From Zoogloea sp. (lineage in GTDB: Bacteria > Pseudomonadota > Gammaproteobacteria > Burkholderiales > Rhodocyclaceae): a stretch of 54,814 bases of DNA. Under the pieces are notes generated by a model. The model did not search any database, was not told the origin of the DNA, and worked only from the letters and a program-made list of their open reading frames with translations. Location: assembly GCF_030157465.1 (NCBI RefSeq), contig NZ_JAOAUU010000072.1, forward strand, positions 1 to 54,814, in the 5' to 3' direction. This document shows positions 1 to 9,426 of this stretch, piece by piece. A program made the translations under genes and the position numbers. The stretch's first letter is position 1. Every line of letters begins with the position of its first letter.

Positions 1-930
1 GGTGATGCTGACCGTGGCGCTGGCCAGGGTGGCGGTGTCCACGTCGGAGACGGTCAGGCCGGTGTCCACCGCGGTGGCGCTGTCGTTCTCGGTGTAGGCC
101 AGCGCGCTGCCGCTGGTGGTGACAACCGGGGCGTCGTTCACCGCGGTGATGGTGATGTCGCGCGTGGCAGCGCTGCTGCTGGCGCTGCCGTCACTGGTGA
201 CGAAGGAAACCGTGCGGGTGGCCGCGCTCGGATTATCCGAGGTGTTGATGTAAGTAACGCTGCGCAGCGCCGTCTGGTAGTTCGCCAGCGTGGCACTGCC
301 GCTGAGTGTCAGCACGCCGGTGCCGGCGCTCCAGCTGCCGGTGATGCCGTTCTGGTTGGTGAAGGCCAGGGTGTCCTGGCCAGTGACAAAGCCGGCGGTG
401 ATGCTGACCGTGGCGCTGGCCAGGGTGGCGGTGTCCACGTCGGAGACGGTCAGGCTGCTGTCCACCACGGTGGCGGCGTCGTTCTCGGTGTAGGCCAGTA
501 CCGTGCCGGTAGTGGTGACAACCGGGGCGTCGTTCACCGCGGTGACGGCGATGTCGCGCGTGACGGCGGCGCTGCTGGCGCTGCCGTCACTGGTGACGAA
601 GGCAACCGTGCGGGTGGCCGTGCTGGGGGCGTCCGAGCTGTTCAGGTAGGTGACGCTCCGCAGCGCGCTCTGATAGTTCGCCAGCGTGGCGCTGCCGCTG
701 AGCGTCAGCACGCCGGTGCCGGCGTTCCAGCTGCCGGTGATGCCGTTCTGGTTGGTGAAGGCCAGCACGTCCTGGCCACTGACGAAGCCGGCGGTGAGGC
801 TGACCGTGGCGCTGGCGAGGGTGGCGGTATCCACGTCGGACACCGTCAGGCCGCTGTCCACCGCCGTCGCAGCAGCGTTCTCGGTGTAGGCCAGTGCCGT
901 TCCAGTAGTGGTGACAACCGGAGCATCGTT
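1..930 (-). repeat. 396-bp tandem coding repeat in the giant gene
   Basis: Two complete copies and one partial copy recur with an exact 396-bp period. The motif beginning GGTGATGCTGACC occurs at 1 and 397, with a variant at 793. A second anchor, GTGGTGACAACCGG, recurs at the same spacing near 115, 511 and 907. Each unit encodes one 132-residue cadherin-like module starting at NDAPVVTT. The copies have no length differences and are nearly identical in long stretches, so recent duplication or gene conversion is likely. More copies may lie beyond the left edge. Confidence 0.9.
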
Positions 931-3900
931 CACCGCGGTGATGCTCACGGTGGTGCTGCCGGTGGCGGTGAGCGCGCCGCCCGTGCCCTGGGCGCCGGTG
1001 TTGCCGTCGTTGAACGTCCAGTTGATCACGACGCTGGCCGGCGGGGTGTCGGAGCTGTTGGCGTAGGCGATCGAGTTCATCACCTCGTTGATTCGTGCCT
1101 GCGTGGCGCTGGAGTTGAAGGTGAGCAGCAGCGTTCCGGCCGAGTGGGTGGTTACGGTGCCAACCGTGATGCCGCTCAGGACGAGGTTGCCGCCCTGGGT
1201 CAGCGCGGCGAGATTGCCGGTCGCCGAGAACACGTCCTGGGCGCTGGCCCCGCCGCTGCGCACCAGCGTGAGCGTGGCGCCATTGAAGTTGTTGGCGGCG
1301 CTGAGTTCGGTGTCGTAGATGCGGACATTGCTGTCGAGAACGACGGCCGAACCGTTTTCCGTGTAGCTGACGGTGCCGCCAAGCGAGGTGGTGCCCGAAT
1401 TGGCACGGGTATCGAGTTCGCCGCTGCTCGTCAGGCGGGTCAGGACAAAATCCTGGCTACCGCCATCGCTGGTATAGCCCGCCGCAACGATGCGTCCATC
1501 CGGGGCCACATCAACGGCATACAGGATTTCCAGGAATTTCAGATTGATCGTCTGCTTGCCGTCTCCGCTGAAGCTGGTGTCCAGCGAGCCGTCGGACAGG
1601 TAGCGGGCCACCGCAAGGTCGTAACTCCCGGTTCCGCCGGCCACTACGATCTTGTCATCGCTCTGCAGGCTCATGCCCCAAACCGAGTCGCCGCTCCCCC
1701 AGTTGGTGGTGACAATGCCGTCGCCGCCGCCAAAACTGGTGTCGAGTGTGCCGGTGCTCGTGTAGCGGACGATGGTGAAATCGTTGTCGCTTAAACCGCG
1801 CGAATAGCCCCCGACCACGATCTTTCCGTCGGATTGCACCTCGACGGCCTGGGCGATATTCCAGTCGGTGCTGATGGCAGTGGTGACGATGCCGTCGCCC
1901 CCGCCAAAGCCGGTGTCGACGGAGCCATCGGCGTTGTAGCGGACAAGGGCAAAATTCTGCACACCTCCAACAAAGCCCGTACCGGCCTGAACGATCTTGC
2001 CGTCGGTCTGGAGCGCCAGGCCGCGGCCTTCGTCGTTCGCGATGGCGATATCCAGGGTTTGCTTGCCGTCCCCGCTGAACGAGGTGTCGAGCGTGCCGTC
2101 GGACAGGTAACGGGCTACGGCAAAGTCGTTTGCCGAGGTTCCGCCCACCACGATCTTTCCGTCACTCTGCACCAGCACGGCCGACACCGTGTCGTTGCTA
2201 CTGGCGCCGAAATCGGTGATGACAATGCCGTCGCCGCCGCCAAAGGTGGTGTCGAGCAGGCCGTCGGCCGTGTAGCGAAGCACGGCGAAGTCAAAGAACG
2301 TGCCGTTCACCGTGCGACCGGCAACCAGGATCTTTCCGTCGGCCTGGAGCGCCACCGCGTACGCCTCGTCGTCGCCGGTACCGATGGCCTGGGTAACGAT
2401 GCCGTCGCCCCCGCCGAAGCCGGTGTCGAGCGTGCCGTCTGCGTTGTAGCGCACCAGCACAAAATCGAGGTTGCTGCCGTTGTGGGTATAGCCGGCAACG
2501 ACGATCTTGCCGTCAGGCTGGACGACCGTGGCGTAGGCCCGGTCGTTGCCGGCGCCGATGGACGTGGCCGCAACGAAATCCGCCGCATCGAATGTGGGAG
2601 CGTCATTGCCCGCGGTAACCGTAACGGCAATGGCGCTCGTCGCGCGATCGAAGTCGATGGCCAATGCCCCCACCTCGGTGGCCGTCAGCGCGCGGTCATA
2701 GATGCGCACGTCGTCCAGCTGGCCCTCAAAATCGAAGCCCGGCGTGGTGGTGGGGTGACGGCCGATGTAGGTGGTGGTCGCGCCCGTGTAATAGATGGTG
2801 TTGGTGTTGGCCGCCGAAACGATGAGGCTGCCGTCGATATACAGCGAATGCACATCATTGGCATCGTCGAACACATACATCACGTGGTGCCAGCCGGTGC
2901 CGGCAAGAAAGCGGTTCGAGTTCAGGTCGGTCCAGGCCCCGGCCGAGACCTGAACCGAGCCCTTCACACCGCCTGCATCGTCCAGCGCAAGATGCACCCG
3001 GTCGTTGAGCGAAATGAACTCGGCCCTGCCGGACGAGAGCGCAGACAGGTTCACCCAGCCACCGACCGTGACGTTCGGTGCTTGCCCGAACAGGCTGTCG
3101 ATCTGAAGCGCATCCCCATTGCCGTCGAGATTCAGCACCTCGCCCCGGGCAGGGTCAGTCACAACGGTGGCGTTGCCCAGAAGGGTGCCGTTCTGCATGG
3201 TTCCGGCGGCCTGGTCAGCCGCGCTGCCGCCGGAGAACGGGTAGTAGCCCGCCAGGTCTGCGGCCAGCGCAGAGGTGACGCTGATCGACGCGCTGCCGTT
3301 GAAATTGCCGGCAGGCGTGAACACCAGCCCGTTCAGCGCGGCATTGAGCGCGCTCTTGGTGCCCCACAGCACCATGCCAGCGCTGCCGTTGGCGCCGCCC
3401 ATGATCGTGAGACCAGCCGTGCCGCCGAGCGTCAGCGTGCCGTTCGGCGATGCCAGCGCCACCTGCAGTCGTCCGTCGCCGGCCATGCCGTCGCCCACGG
3501 TGATCGCGTTGCCGTTGACGGACGAAAAGACCAGCGAGCCATCCTCGGCCACGGTCTGCGTCGGGGGCACGGAGACCGTTGGCCCCGCCGCAACGGAATT
3601 GATGTTGGCGCTGAATTCCGAGGTACCGCCGTAGGTGCCGCCCCCCAGATCCACCGTGGCCGTCGCGCTCACGACACGGCTGCTTGTCATGCCTGTGCCG
3701 GTCAGGCGCACGCTGAAGCTGGCGTTACCGCTGGAGTCGGTGGTGACGCTGGCGGCCCCCAGGAACACCTGACCCTCGCCATGGGCACTGGCGTCGCCCG
3801 ACACTGAACTGAAAAACTCGAGGCGGAAGGTGGTGGACGCAGTGGAGTTCAGCGTGCCGACAATCAGCACCCGGTCACCCCCATAAGTCGCCGATGTCAG

Positions 3901-6900
3901 GACGGGGTAGTTCTGGAGGGTGTTGGCGCCGGTATCTCCGTCGCCGGTGTCATTGACCTCCACGCTCCCGTTGTCGCCCAGGTCGATGCCCAGAGTGCTG
4001 TTGCCGACGATGGCGTTGCCAAGAATTGTGGCAGTGCCAAGCCTCACGTCCAGACCACGGCCGGTGTTGTACGCAATGAGGTTGCCCAGGCCGGCACCGA
4101 CGCCGCCAATCGTGGCACTCGCGCCGTTGAGTACCAGAACGCCGCCATAGCCGCCGTTGCCCACCGCTGTCGTGCCGTCGCTGCCCGCACCGATATAGTT
4201 GCCTTGCAGCAGGTTGCCGGTAACGGGGGCACCGTTGAAGGAAACCCCGCCCAGGTCGTTGCCGGAGATTACGTTGCGCAAGGCCGCGCTGCTGCCCCCG
4301 ATGACGTTGTTGCCGCCCGAGACTTCCAGGTCTAAGCCCCACTTGGTATTGCCGCGATCAAGCAGGCCGGTGGTGTCGGTACCGATGTAGTTGCCGGTGA
4401 TCAGGTTGCCGCCCGAGCCACCTTCGATACGAATGCCGCTCAGGGAAAAGCGGTTGATGACCAAGCCCTTGACCGTGCTGCCCGAACTGCCGCTGCCCAG
4501 CAAGATGCCACTGGAAGAAGCACCGGCGCCGGCACCGTTGAGCTCAATCACCGGCGTGCCGGCGAAGTCGGGCTCAACGGTGCCGTCGATGATCACGGCC
4601 TGCGTGACGGTGGGCAGGGCCGCGGTGAGGGCGATCGAATGGGGCCCCGGGCCGGCGATGCTGAACTCAATCCGGTCTGCGCCACCCGTGCCGTTGGCGG
4701 TGTTGTTGGCCGCGATGATCGCCTCGCGCAGGCTGACGAAACCATCGCTGCCCTTGTTGGCCAGCAGCGTGCTGAGGCTGGTGGTGTCACCATCGTTAGC
4801 GGCGCTGGTGTCGCTGACGGTATCGACGGTGATGCTTGCCTGGGTGCTCGAAATCGCGGCGACACCGCGTGAAAACTCGGAGGTCTCGAAGGTAAAGCCG
4901 CCGCTGTAGCGCGATGCCGTGGCGGTAATGTACTGGCCCACGGCCACGGCAACCGAGAACGGGTTAGAGAACGTGACATCGCCGCTGGCATTGGTGGTGA
5001 CGACAAAAGTGCCCAGGCTCGTCCTTCCTTCGCCATAGCCGCCAGCATCCAGCGTCGGGTTGGAGAAAACCTCGATCTTGAAGCTGGTACTGGCGGTGCT
5101 GTTCAAGGTGCCGCCCACGGTCAGCGTGTCGCTGCCGTTGGTCTTGGCCAGGGTCAGCACCGGGAAGTTCTGCAGCTGGTTGGGGCCGGTGTCGGCATCG
5201 CCCGCGTCGTTGGCGGTAACGCCGGCAACGCCCAGGTCGATGCCCATCCCCACGTTGGAGTAGATCGAGTTGGCGCTGATGCTGATGTTGGCGCCTCCCG
5301 TGCCGAGCACTGCGATGCCCGCATCGTAGGCACTGCTCTGCCCGCTGAAAGCCACCGTGTTGCTGGAGATGTAAATATTGGTGGGCCCGGCACCGCCAAG
5401 GGAGTTTTCGATCAGGATGCCATTTGCCTGCATGCCCCAGTTGGCTGTGCCCGCCACATCGGTGCCGATGCGGTTGTTGCGAATGTTCGTGCCGGCGGTG
5501 GGGCCATCGACCTCCACCCCCTCCAACCCGGCGGCGATCCAGTTGCCCTCGGCAGCCGTCGAGCCGCCCACATTGGTGCCGTCGGCGCCGGAACTGATGT
5601 AAACACCATCACCGCTGTTGCCCAGCGTGGCCGTGCCGGCGGCATTGATGCCGATCCAGTTGCCCCGCACGGTGTTGTTGTCGGAGGTTTCGCCGTCAAC
5701 CTGGACGCCATCCTGGTTGTTGCCGCTGATGATGTTGCGGTGTCCGGCGGTGCTGCCCCCCAAGGTGTTGCTGCTTGCCCCGGCTTCAATAAGCACACCG
5801 TCCGCGGTGTTGCCGCGATCGAGCAAGCCGGTGCTGTCGGTGCCGATGTAGTTGCCGACGATCAGGTTGCCGGTGGCCGACGCGCCGCTGACGATAACGC
5901 CGCTGGCGTTACCCGAGATGATGTTGCGGGCGCCTGCCGTCGTTCCGCCAATGGTGTTGTTGGCCGAGTAGATCGCCACACCGCCCGCGGCATTGCCCAG
6001 CACCGTACTGCCGTCGGCGGCCAGGCCGATGACGTTGGCGGACACGGTGGTGGACGAGGCAGTCGCGCCCAGCCGAATGCCTTCGAAGTTCAGCGTACCG
6101 GCGATCACGTTGCCGTATGCGGTGCTGCTGCCCCCCACCGTGTTGGACGCACCGGATTCGATCAACACCCCCAAGTTCAAGTTGCCGACGGCAGCCGTGC
6201 CGGCGGCGTTCAGGCCGATGTAGTTGCCGCGAATTTGGTTGCCCGTGCTGGTGGCGTTGTCGGTGCCGATATAAACGCCTTCTCCCGTGTTGCCCGACAG
6301 CACGTTGCGATCGGCGGCGGTAATGCCGCCGATGATGTTGTTGTTGGCGTTCCAGATATTCACGCCCTGCTGGTTGCCGGCCGCCCCCGTGCCGGCGGAG
6401 TTGAGGCCGATCCAGTTTCCGGCGACGGTGTTGCCGCTGGACGAGCCGATGTCGATGCCGTCCTGCGTGAAGCTCTGGATGATCAAACCGCGAATGGTGC
6501 TGCCGCCCGAGCCGGGGTAAAGCCGAAGGCCGTCCTGCACGATATTGCCACCGTCCAGCACGATGGCCGGGCGACTGCCCGCCGCGGTGAAGCTGTCATC
6601 GGTGGTGGCGTCGATGCTGAGCGCGTCGACGATGTCGGGCAGCAGCGAGCCCAGCGTGATGGTGTGGATGCCGGTGCCGCTGATCGCAAAATGAATGCGG
6701 TCGGCGCCACCGGAACCATTGGCCGTGGCGTTGGCCGCGGTGATCGCCTCGCGCAGGCTGATCTTGCCGTCCGTGCCCTTGTTGGCCATCAGCGCGGCGA
6801 TGCTGGTGGTCGTGCCGTCGTTGGCGCCGCTGGTGTCGCTGGTCGTATCGACAACAAGGGTATTCACCGTATCGTTGTCGGTATTGATGAGCGACACGTC

Positions 6901-8487
6901 GGCGGGATTCAGTCCGCTGTAGGCCGGGTCGGTGCTGGTGGCCGCCGCGGTGAGCACCGAAAACGCGGTGTTGCCGTCGATGTAGGTGTCGTCCACGCCC
7001 GTCACCGTCACCGTCTGGGCCACGTTCCAGTTGGCGGTGGTGAAGGTCAGGCTGGAGGCCGACAGCGTGCCTTCCCGGGTGTTGGAACTGGTGAGGCCGA
7101 CCGTGACGTTGGCCGTCGGGGCGCTATCGAGCACAACGCTGAACTGCGCGGTGCCACCGCCTTCGGTCACCGTCAGCCCGCTGATCGGCGTAACCGTGAT
7201 GCCAGCCGCCGCCTTGAGCGACACGGCCCCGATCACCCAGTTGGTGGATGAACCAAAACTGCTGCTCATCTCGACCGACGCCGCGCCGGCTTCCGAGGTC
7301 GAGCCGCCGGTGATGCTCGCGTTCTGCTGCGACCACGTGATGGTCTGCCCCGGACCGGGCGCCCCGCCACTCGGCAGGCCCTGCCACGACTGGGCATCGA
7401 TGACCAGATCGCCAGGCGCACTGGCCACCGTGACCGAAACCGTCGTGCTGTTGCCAAACGCGCTCACGAAACTGCCACGCACCGGCGTCGTCTGATCGAC
7501 CCCGTTGTAGGTCGTCGCCCCGCCGGCCGCCGCGGTCGTCGCCGAAAAACTGGCCACGACGCTGGCCGTACCCACCGTCGGGTTGACCAGTTTCCAGATC
7601 TCGACCGGAACAACGCCGCTGCTGGAACGACCGACAAGCGTCATCCCCACGCCGCCATAGGTCACCCCTGTGGCATATGTTCCGCTCGTACTGATGGACA
7701 GCTCCACGAACATCACGCGATTGCTTCCGGCCGCAACCGTGTGCGACCAGCTCAGGGGCGTCGTGCTGGTGTTGGTGGTGTTGGTGGACGTCGCCGTGCC
7801 GTTGGCGCTGATCGCGAGAATGCCGGACCACGCCTGTTGCTCAAACACGCTGGGCGCAACGGCCGTTTCGATGCTGCCGGTGGTGTATTCCAGGTTCCAG
7901 TCGCCCCCCAGCGCCGCGGCACCGGTGAGGTCGTCACTGGCCGCCACGTCGGCGCCGGTCAGCTGGGCCAGGGCCGATACGAGCGAACGGCCACCCGCGT
8001 CGGCGGCCACGTCACATCCATAAAGCAGCAGATCGGCATCGACGCTCAGCGCATCGCCCCACGCGGCGATCTCGCCGGCCCGCAGGAACACGGATTCCGC
8101 GTCGAGGCGGGTGGCGCCCACTTCGGCCACGCCTGCGCTGCCGTGCCCAAGCACATGCACGGCCGCAATGTCGTGACGCCCGGCAAGGCTTGCGCCGATC
8201 AGCGCAAGCCCATCGTCGTCGCTGCCTACCACGAAGACTTCGACGGTGCGCCCGGCACGCTGCTGGGCAGCCAGATCGTCGAGCAGTTGCTGGATATCCG
8301 GCACCCGCGAGTCGACAAAAACCAGTTCGCTGCCGCCCTGCTGCACCGCGCCGCCGGTGCCGTTCCCCGGCTGCTCGAAACCACCCAGCACGGCCGCGGC
8401 CAGGCCTGCAGGGCCGGGATCGGCCGAATACAGAATGCGCGACTCGAAGGTTTCGATCAGGGCCTTGGGGTGCCGGCGAATGTTCAT
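1..8487 (-). CDS. Giant mosaic surface/secreted protein, LEPR-XLL-like N-terminus plus DUF4347 (3' end outside window)
   Basis: The frame is open for 2829 codons from ATG 8487 to the left edge, so the C-terminus is missing. The N-terminus has no hydrophobic signal peptide but carries FESRILYSAD, close to the LEPR-XLL motif of giant exported proteins. Modules seen, with approximate residues: DUF4347 54-205 (HGSAG, LLYGCDVA, GADVAASDDLTGAAALGGDW); an Ig/Calx-beta-like stretch 420-535; right-handed beta-helix repeats (NxIGG, GNYIG) 616-1096 and 1310-1513; a LamG/concanavalin-like domain 1743-1950; about seven delta-60 beta-propeller repeats (DGKIVVAG, LDTSFGGGDGIV) 1970-2356; then 132-residue cadherin-like repeats to the edge. 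The start lies 12 bp after the adaptor gene, whose stop is embedded in a purine-rich site (TGAGGGG). It is the last visible gene of the operon. The family suggests a secreted adhesin or matrix protein; its ligand is unknown. Confidence 0.92.
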   Translation of the reverse strand, partial: MNIRRHPKALIETFESRILYSADPGPAGLAAAVLGGFEQPGNGTGGAVQQGGSELVFVDSRVPDIQQLLDDLAAQQRAGRTVEVFVVGSDDDGLALIGASLAGRHDIAAVHVLGHGSAGVAEVGATRLDAESVFLRAGEIAAWGDALSVDADLLLYGCDVAADAGGRSLVSALAQLTGADVAASDDLTGAAALGGDWNLEYTTGSIETAVAPSVFEQQAWSGILAISANGTATSTNTTNTSTTPLSWSHTVAAGSNRVMFVELSISTSGTYATGVTYGGVGMTLVGRSSSGVVPVEIWKLVNPTVGTASVVASFSATTAAAGGATTYNGVDQTTPVRGSFVSAFGNSTTVSVTVASAPGDLVIDAQSWQGLPSGGAPGPGQTITWSQQNASITGGSTSEAGAASVEMSSSFGSSTNWVIGAVSLKAAAGITVTPISGLTVTEGGGTAQFSVVLDSAPTANVTVGLTSSNTREGTLSASSLTFTTANWNVAQTVTVTGVDDTYIDGNTAFSVLTAAATSTDPAYSGLNPADVSLINTDNDTVNTLVVDTTSDTSGANDGTTTSIAALMANKGTDGKISLREAITAANATANGSGGADRIHFAISGTGIHTITLGSLLPDIVDALSIDATTDDSFTAAGSRPAIVLDGGNIVQDGLRLYPGSGGSTIRGLIIQSFTQDGIDIGSSSGNTVAGNWIGLNSAGTGAAGNQQGVNIWNANNNIIGGITAADRNVLSGNTGEGVYIGTDNATSTGNQIRGNYIGLNAAGTAAVGNLNLGVLIESGASNTVGGSSTAYGNVIAGTLNFEGIRLGATASSTTVSANVIGLAADGSTVLGNAAGGVAIYSANNTIGGTTAGARNIISGNASGVIVSGASATGNLIVGNYIGTDSTGLLDRGNTADGVLIEAGASSNTLGGSTAGHRNIISGNNQDGVQVDGETSDNNTVRGNWIGINAAGTATLGNSGDGVYISSGADGTNVGGSTAAEGNWIAAGLEGVEVDGPTAGTNIRNNRIGTDVAGTANWGMQANGILIENSLGGAGPTNIYISSNTVAFSGQSSAYDAGIAVLGTGGANISISANSIYSNVGMGIDLGVAGVTANDAGDADTGPNQLQNFPVLTLAKTNGSDTLTVGGTLNSTASTSFKIEVFSNPTLDAGGYGEGRTSLGTFVVTTNASGDVTFSNPFSVAVAVGQYITATASRYSGGFTFETSEFSRGVAAISSTQASITVDTVSDTSAANDGDTTSLSTLLANKGSDGFVSLREAIIAANNTANGTGGADRIEFSIAGPGPHSIALTAALPTVTQAVIIDGTVEPDFAGTPVIELNGAGAGASSSGILLGSGSSGSTVKGLVINRFSLSGIRIEGGSGGNLITGNYIGTDTTGLLDRGNTKWGLDLEVSGGNNVIGGSSAALRNVISGNDLGGVSFNGAPVTGNLLQGNYIGAGSDGTTAVGNGGYGGVLVLNGASATIGGVGAGLGNLIAYNTGRGLDVRLGTATILGNAIVGNSTLGIDLGDNGSVEVNDTGDGDTGANTLQNYPVLTSATYGGDRVLIVGTLNSTASTTFRLEFFSSVSGDASAHGEGQVFLGAASVTTDSSGNASFSVRLTGTGMTSSRVVSATATVDLGGGTYGGTSEFSANINSVAAGPTVSVPPTQTVAEDGSLVFSSVNGNAITVGDGMAGDGRLQVALASPNGTLTLGGTAGLTIMGGANGSAGMVLWGTKSALNAALNGLVFTPAGNFNGSASISVTSALAADLAGYYPFSGGSAADQAAGTMQNGTLLGNATVVTDPARGEVLNLDGNGDALQIDSLFGQAPNVTVGGWVNLSALSSGRAEFISLNDRVHLALDDAGGVKGSVQVSAGAWTDLNSNRFLAGTGWHHVMYVFDDANDVHSLYIDGSLIVSAANTNTIYYTGATTTYIGRHPTTTPGFDFEGQLDDVRIYDRALTATEVGALAIDFDRATSAIAVTVTAGNDAPTFDAADFVAATSIGAGNDRAYATVVQPDGKIVVAGYTHNGSNLDFVLVRYNADGTLDTGFGGGDGIVTQAIGTGDDEAYAVALQADGKILVAGRTVNGTFFDFAVLRYTADGLLDTTFGGGDGIVITDFGASSNDTVSAVLVQSDGKIVVGGTSANDFAVARYLSDGTLDTSFSGDGKQTLDIAIANDEGRGLALQTDGKIVQAGTGFVGGVQNFALVRYNADGSVDTGFGGGDGIVTTAISTDWNIAQAVEVQSDGKIVVGGYSRGLSDNDFTIVRYTSTGTLDTSFGGGDGIVTTNWGSGDSVWGMSLQSDDKIVVAGGTGSYDLAVARYLSDGSLDTSFSGDGKQTINLKFLEILYAVDVAPDGRIVAAGYTSDGGSQDFVLTRLTSSGELDTRANSGTTSLGGTVSYTENGSAVVLDSNVRIYDTELSAANNFNGATLTLVRSGGASAQDVFSATGNLAALTQGGNLVLSGITVGTVTTHSAGTLLLTFNSSATQARINEVMNSIAYANSSDTPPASVVINWTFNDGNTGAQGTGGALTATGSTTVSITAVNDAPVVTTTGTALAYTENAAATAVDSGLTVSDVDTATLASATVSLTAGFVSGQDVLAFTNQNGITGSWNAGTGVLTLSGSATLANYQSALRSVTYLNSSDAPSTATRTVAFVTSDGSASSAAVTRDIAVTAVNDAPVVTTTGTVLAYTENDAATVVDSSLTVSDVDTATLASATVSITAGFVTGQDTLAFTNQNGITGSWSAGTGVLTLSGSATLANYQTALRSVTYINTSDNPSAATRTVSFVTSDGSASSSAATRDITITAVNDAPVVTTSGSALAYTENDSATAVDTGLTVSDVDTATLASATVSIT

Positions 8488-8499
8488 TCGGTCATCCCC

Positions 8500-9426
8500 T
8501 CAGCGCCGGGGTTTTTCCTTGAACGAAGAAAGGCTGGAGTCCATGTGCATGCCACCCACAAGCCTAGCCCCGGTGCCTGCAACGGGCGCTGCCGCAAGCG
8601 GCGCCGGCTCGCTGAAGGTGATCCGGCAGCGCAGACCGGCTGGCAGGCGCTGGTCGGCATTGGGCAGTGCAAGGCGAACCCGGAAGGTGTTGCTGGCCGC
8701 ATCGACCACCTTGTCGACCAGAGCGACAGTGGCCTCCACCGGCCCCGCGCCCGGCAGCTCGGGCTTCACGCTGGCCACGTCGCCGGCACGGATGGTGCCG
8801 AAGCGGGCGGCCGGCACGATCACCTCGATCCGCAGCGGATCGATCTTCGCCACCCTGAAAACCGGCTTTTCCTCAACCCGCTCACCCTGCGACAGGTAGC
8901 GCTCGACCACTACGCCGTCAAAAGGACTGCGAATCACGCGCAAGCCCACCTGGGCCTGGGCCACCCCGAGTTCGCGGCCCCACACCCGCAATTGCTCGCG
9001 GGACTGCAGCATCTTGTGCTCGGCCACCTGAAAATCGGTGCGGGCCTGGTCCAGCGCCTGCTGGGCGATGAAGTTTTTCGCTACCAATTCTTCTGCCCGG
9101 CGCATTTTCTGGCGGGCCAGATCCCGGTTGGCCTCAGCGGCGCGCAAGTCGGCCTCGGTTGTCGCGCGGGAGCGCGCCACTTCGGCGGTGGCCCGCTCCA
9201 CATCACTGCGCAGCGCAGCCAGCACCTGTCCCTTCTTCACCACGTCGCCGCGTTCGACCCGAAGGCTTTCCAGCACGCCAATGACGGAACTCCCAAGATC
9301 AGCCACCCTGTCGGGCTCGATCAGGCAGCCGAGCGTCGACGGCGCGGCGGCCGGGGCAGCAGCGGCAGCCACCCAGGACAAGCTCCAGCAGACACAGCAC
9401 ACAATCCATTTCGACATTGTCATCAT
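8500..9426 (-). CDS. HlyD/RND-type periplasmic adaptor protein with cleavable signal peptide
   Basis: This 308-residue membrane-fusion protein starts at ATG 9426, which overlaps the SecA-like stop as ATGA; ATG 9423 and 9417 are alternatives. An N-terminal hydrophobic stretch (VCCVCWSLSWVAAAAA) looks like a Sec signal peptide with no retained membrane anchor. The lipoyl-type first half follows (GVLESLRVERGDVVKKGQVL), then an alpha-helical hairpin of about 100 residues (AEEL, QALDQARTDF). The returning half is IRSPFDGVVVERYLSQGERV, followed by a beta-barrel segment ending PAGLRCRITF. Known adaptors of this fold bridge an inner-membrane transporter to an outer-membrane channel. No ABC or RND pump and no TolC gene is seen beside it, so the partner here may be the upstream lipoyl-domain membrane proteins. 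The giant gene follows 12 bp downstream. Confidence 0.88.
   Translation of the reverse strand: MMTMSKWIVCCVCWSLSWVAAAAAPAAAPSTLGCLIEPDRVADLGSSVIGVLESLRVERGDVVKKGQVLAALRSDVERATAEVARSRATTEADLRAAEANRDLARQKMRRAEELVAKNFIAQQALDQARTDFQVAEHKMLQSREQLRVWGRELGVAQAQVGLRVIRSPFDGVVVERYLSQGERVEEKPVFRVAKIDPLRIEVIVPAARFGTIRAGDVASVKPELPGAGPVEATVALVDKVVDAASNTFRVRLALPNADQRLPAGLRCRITFSEPAPLAAAPVAGTGARLVGGMHMDSSLSSFKEKPRR

Noticed and set aside
1-930. CRISPR-like periodicity
   Set aside because: The period is 396 bp, the repeat is coding and in frame, and there are no short repeats with unique spacers.
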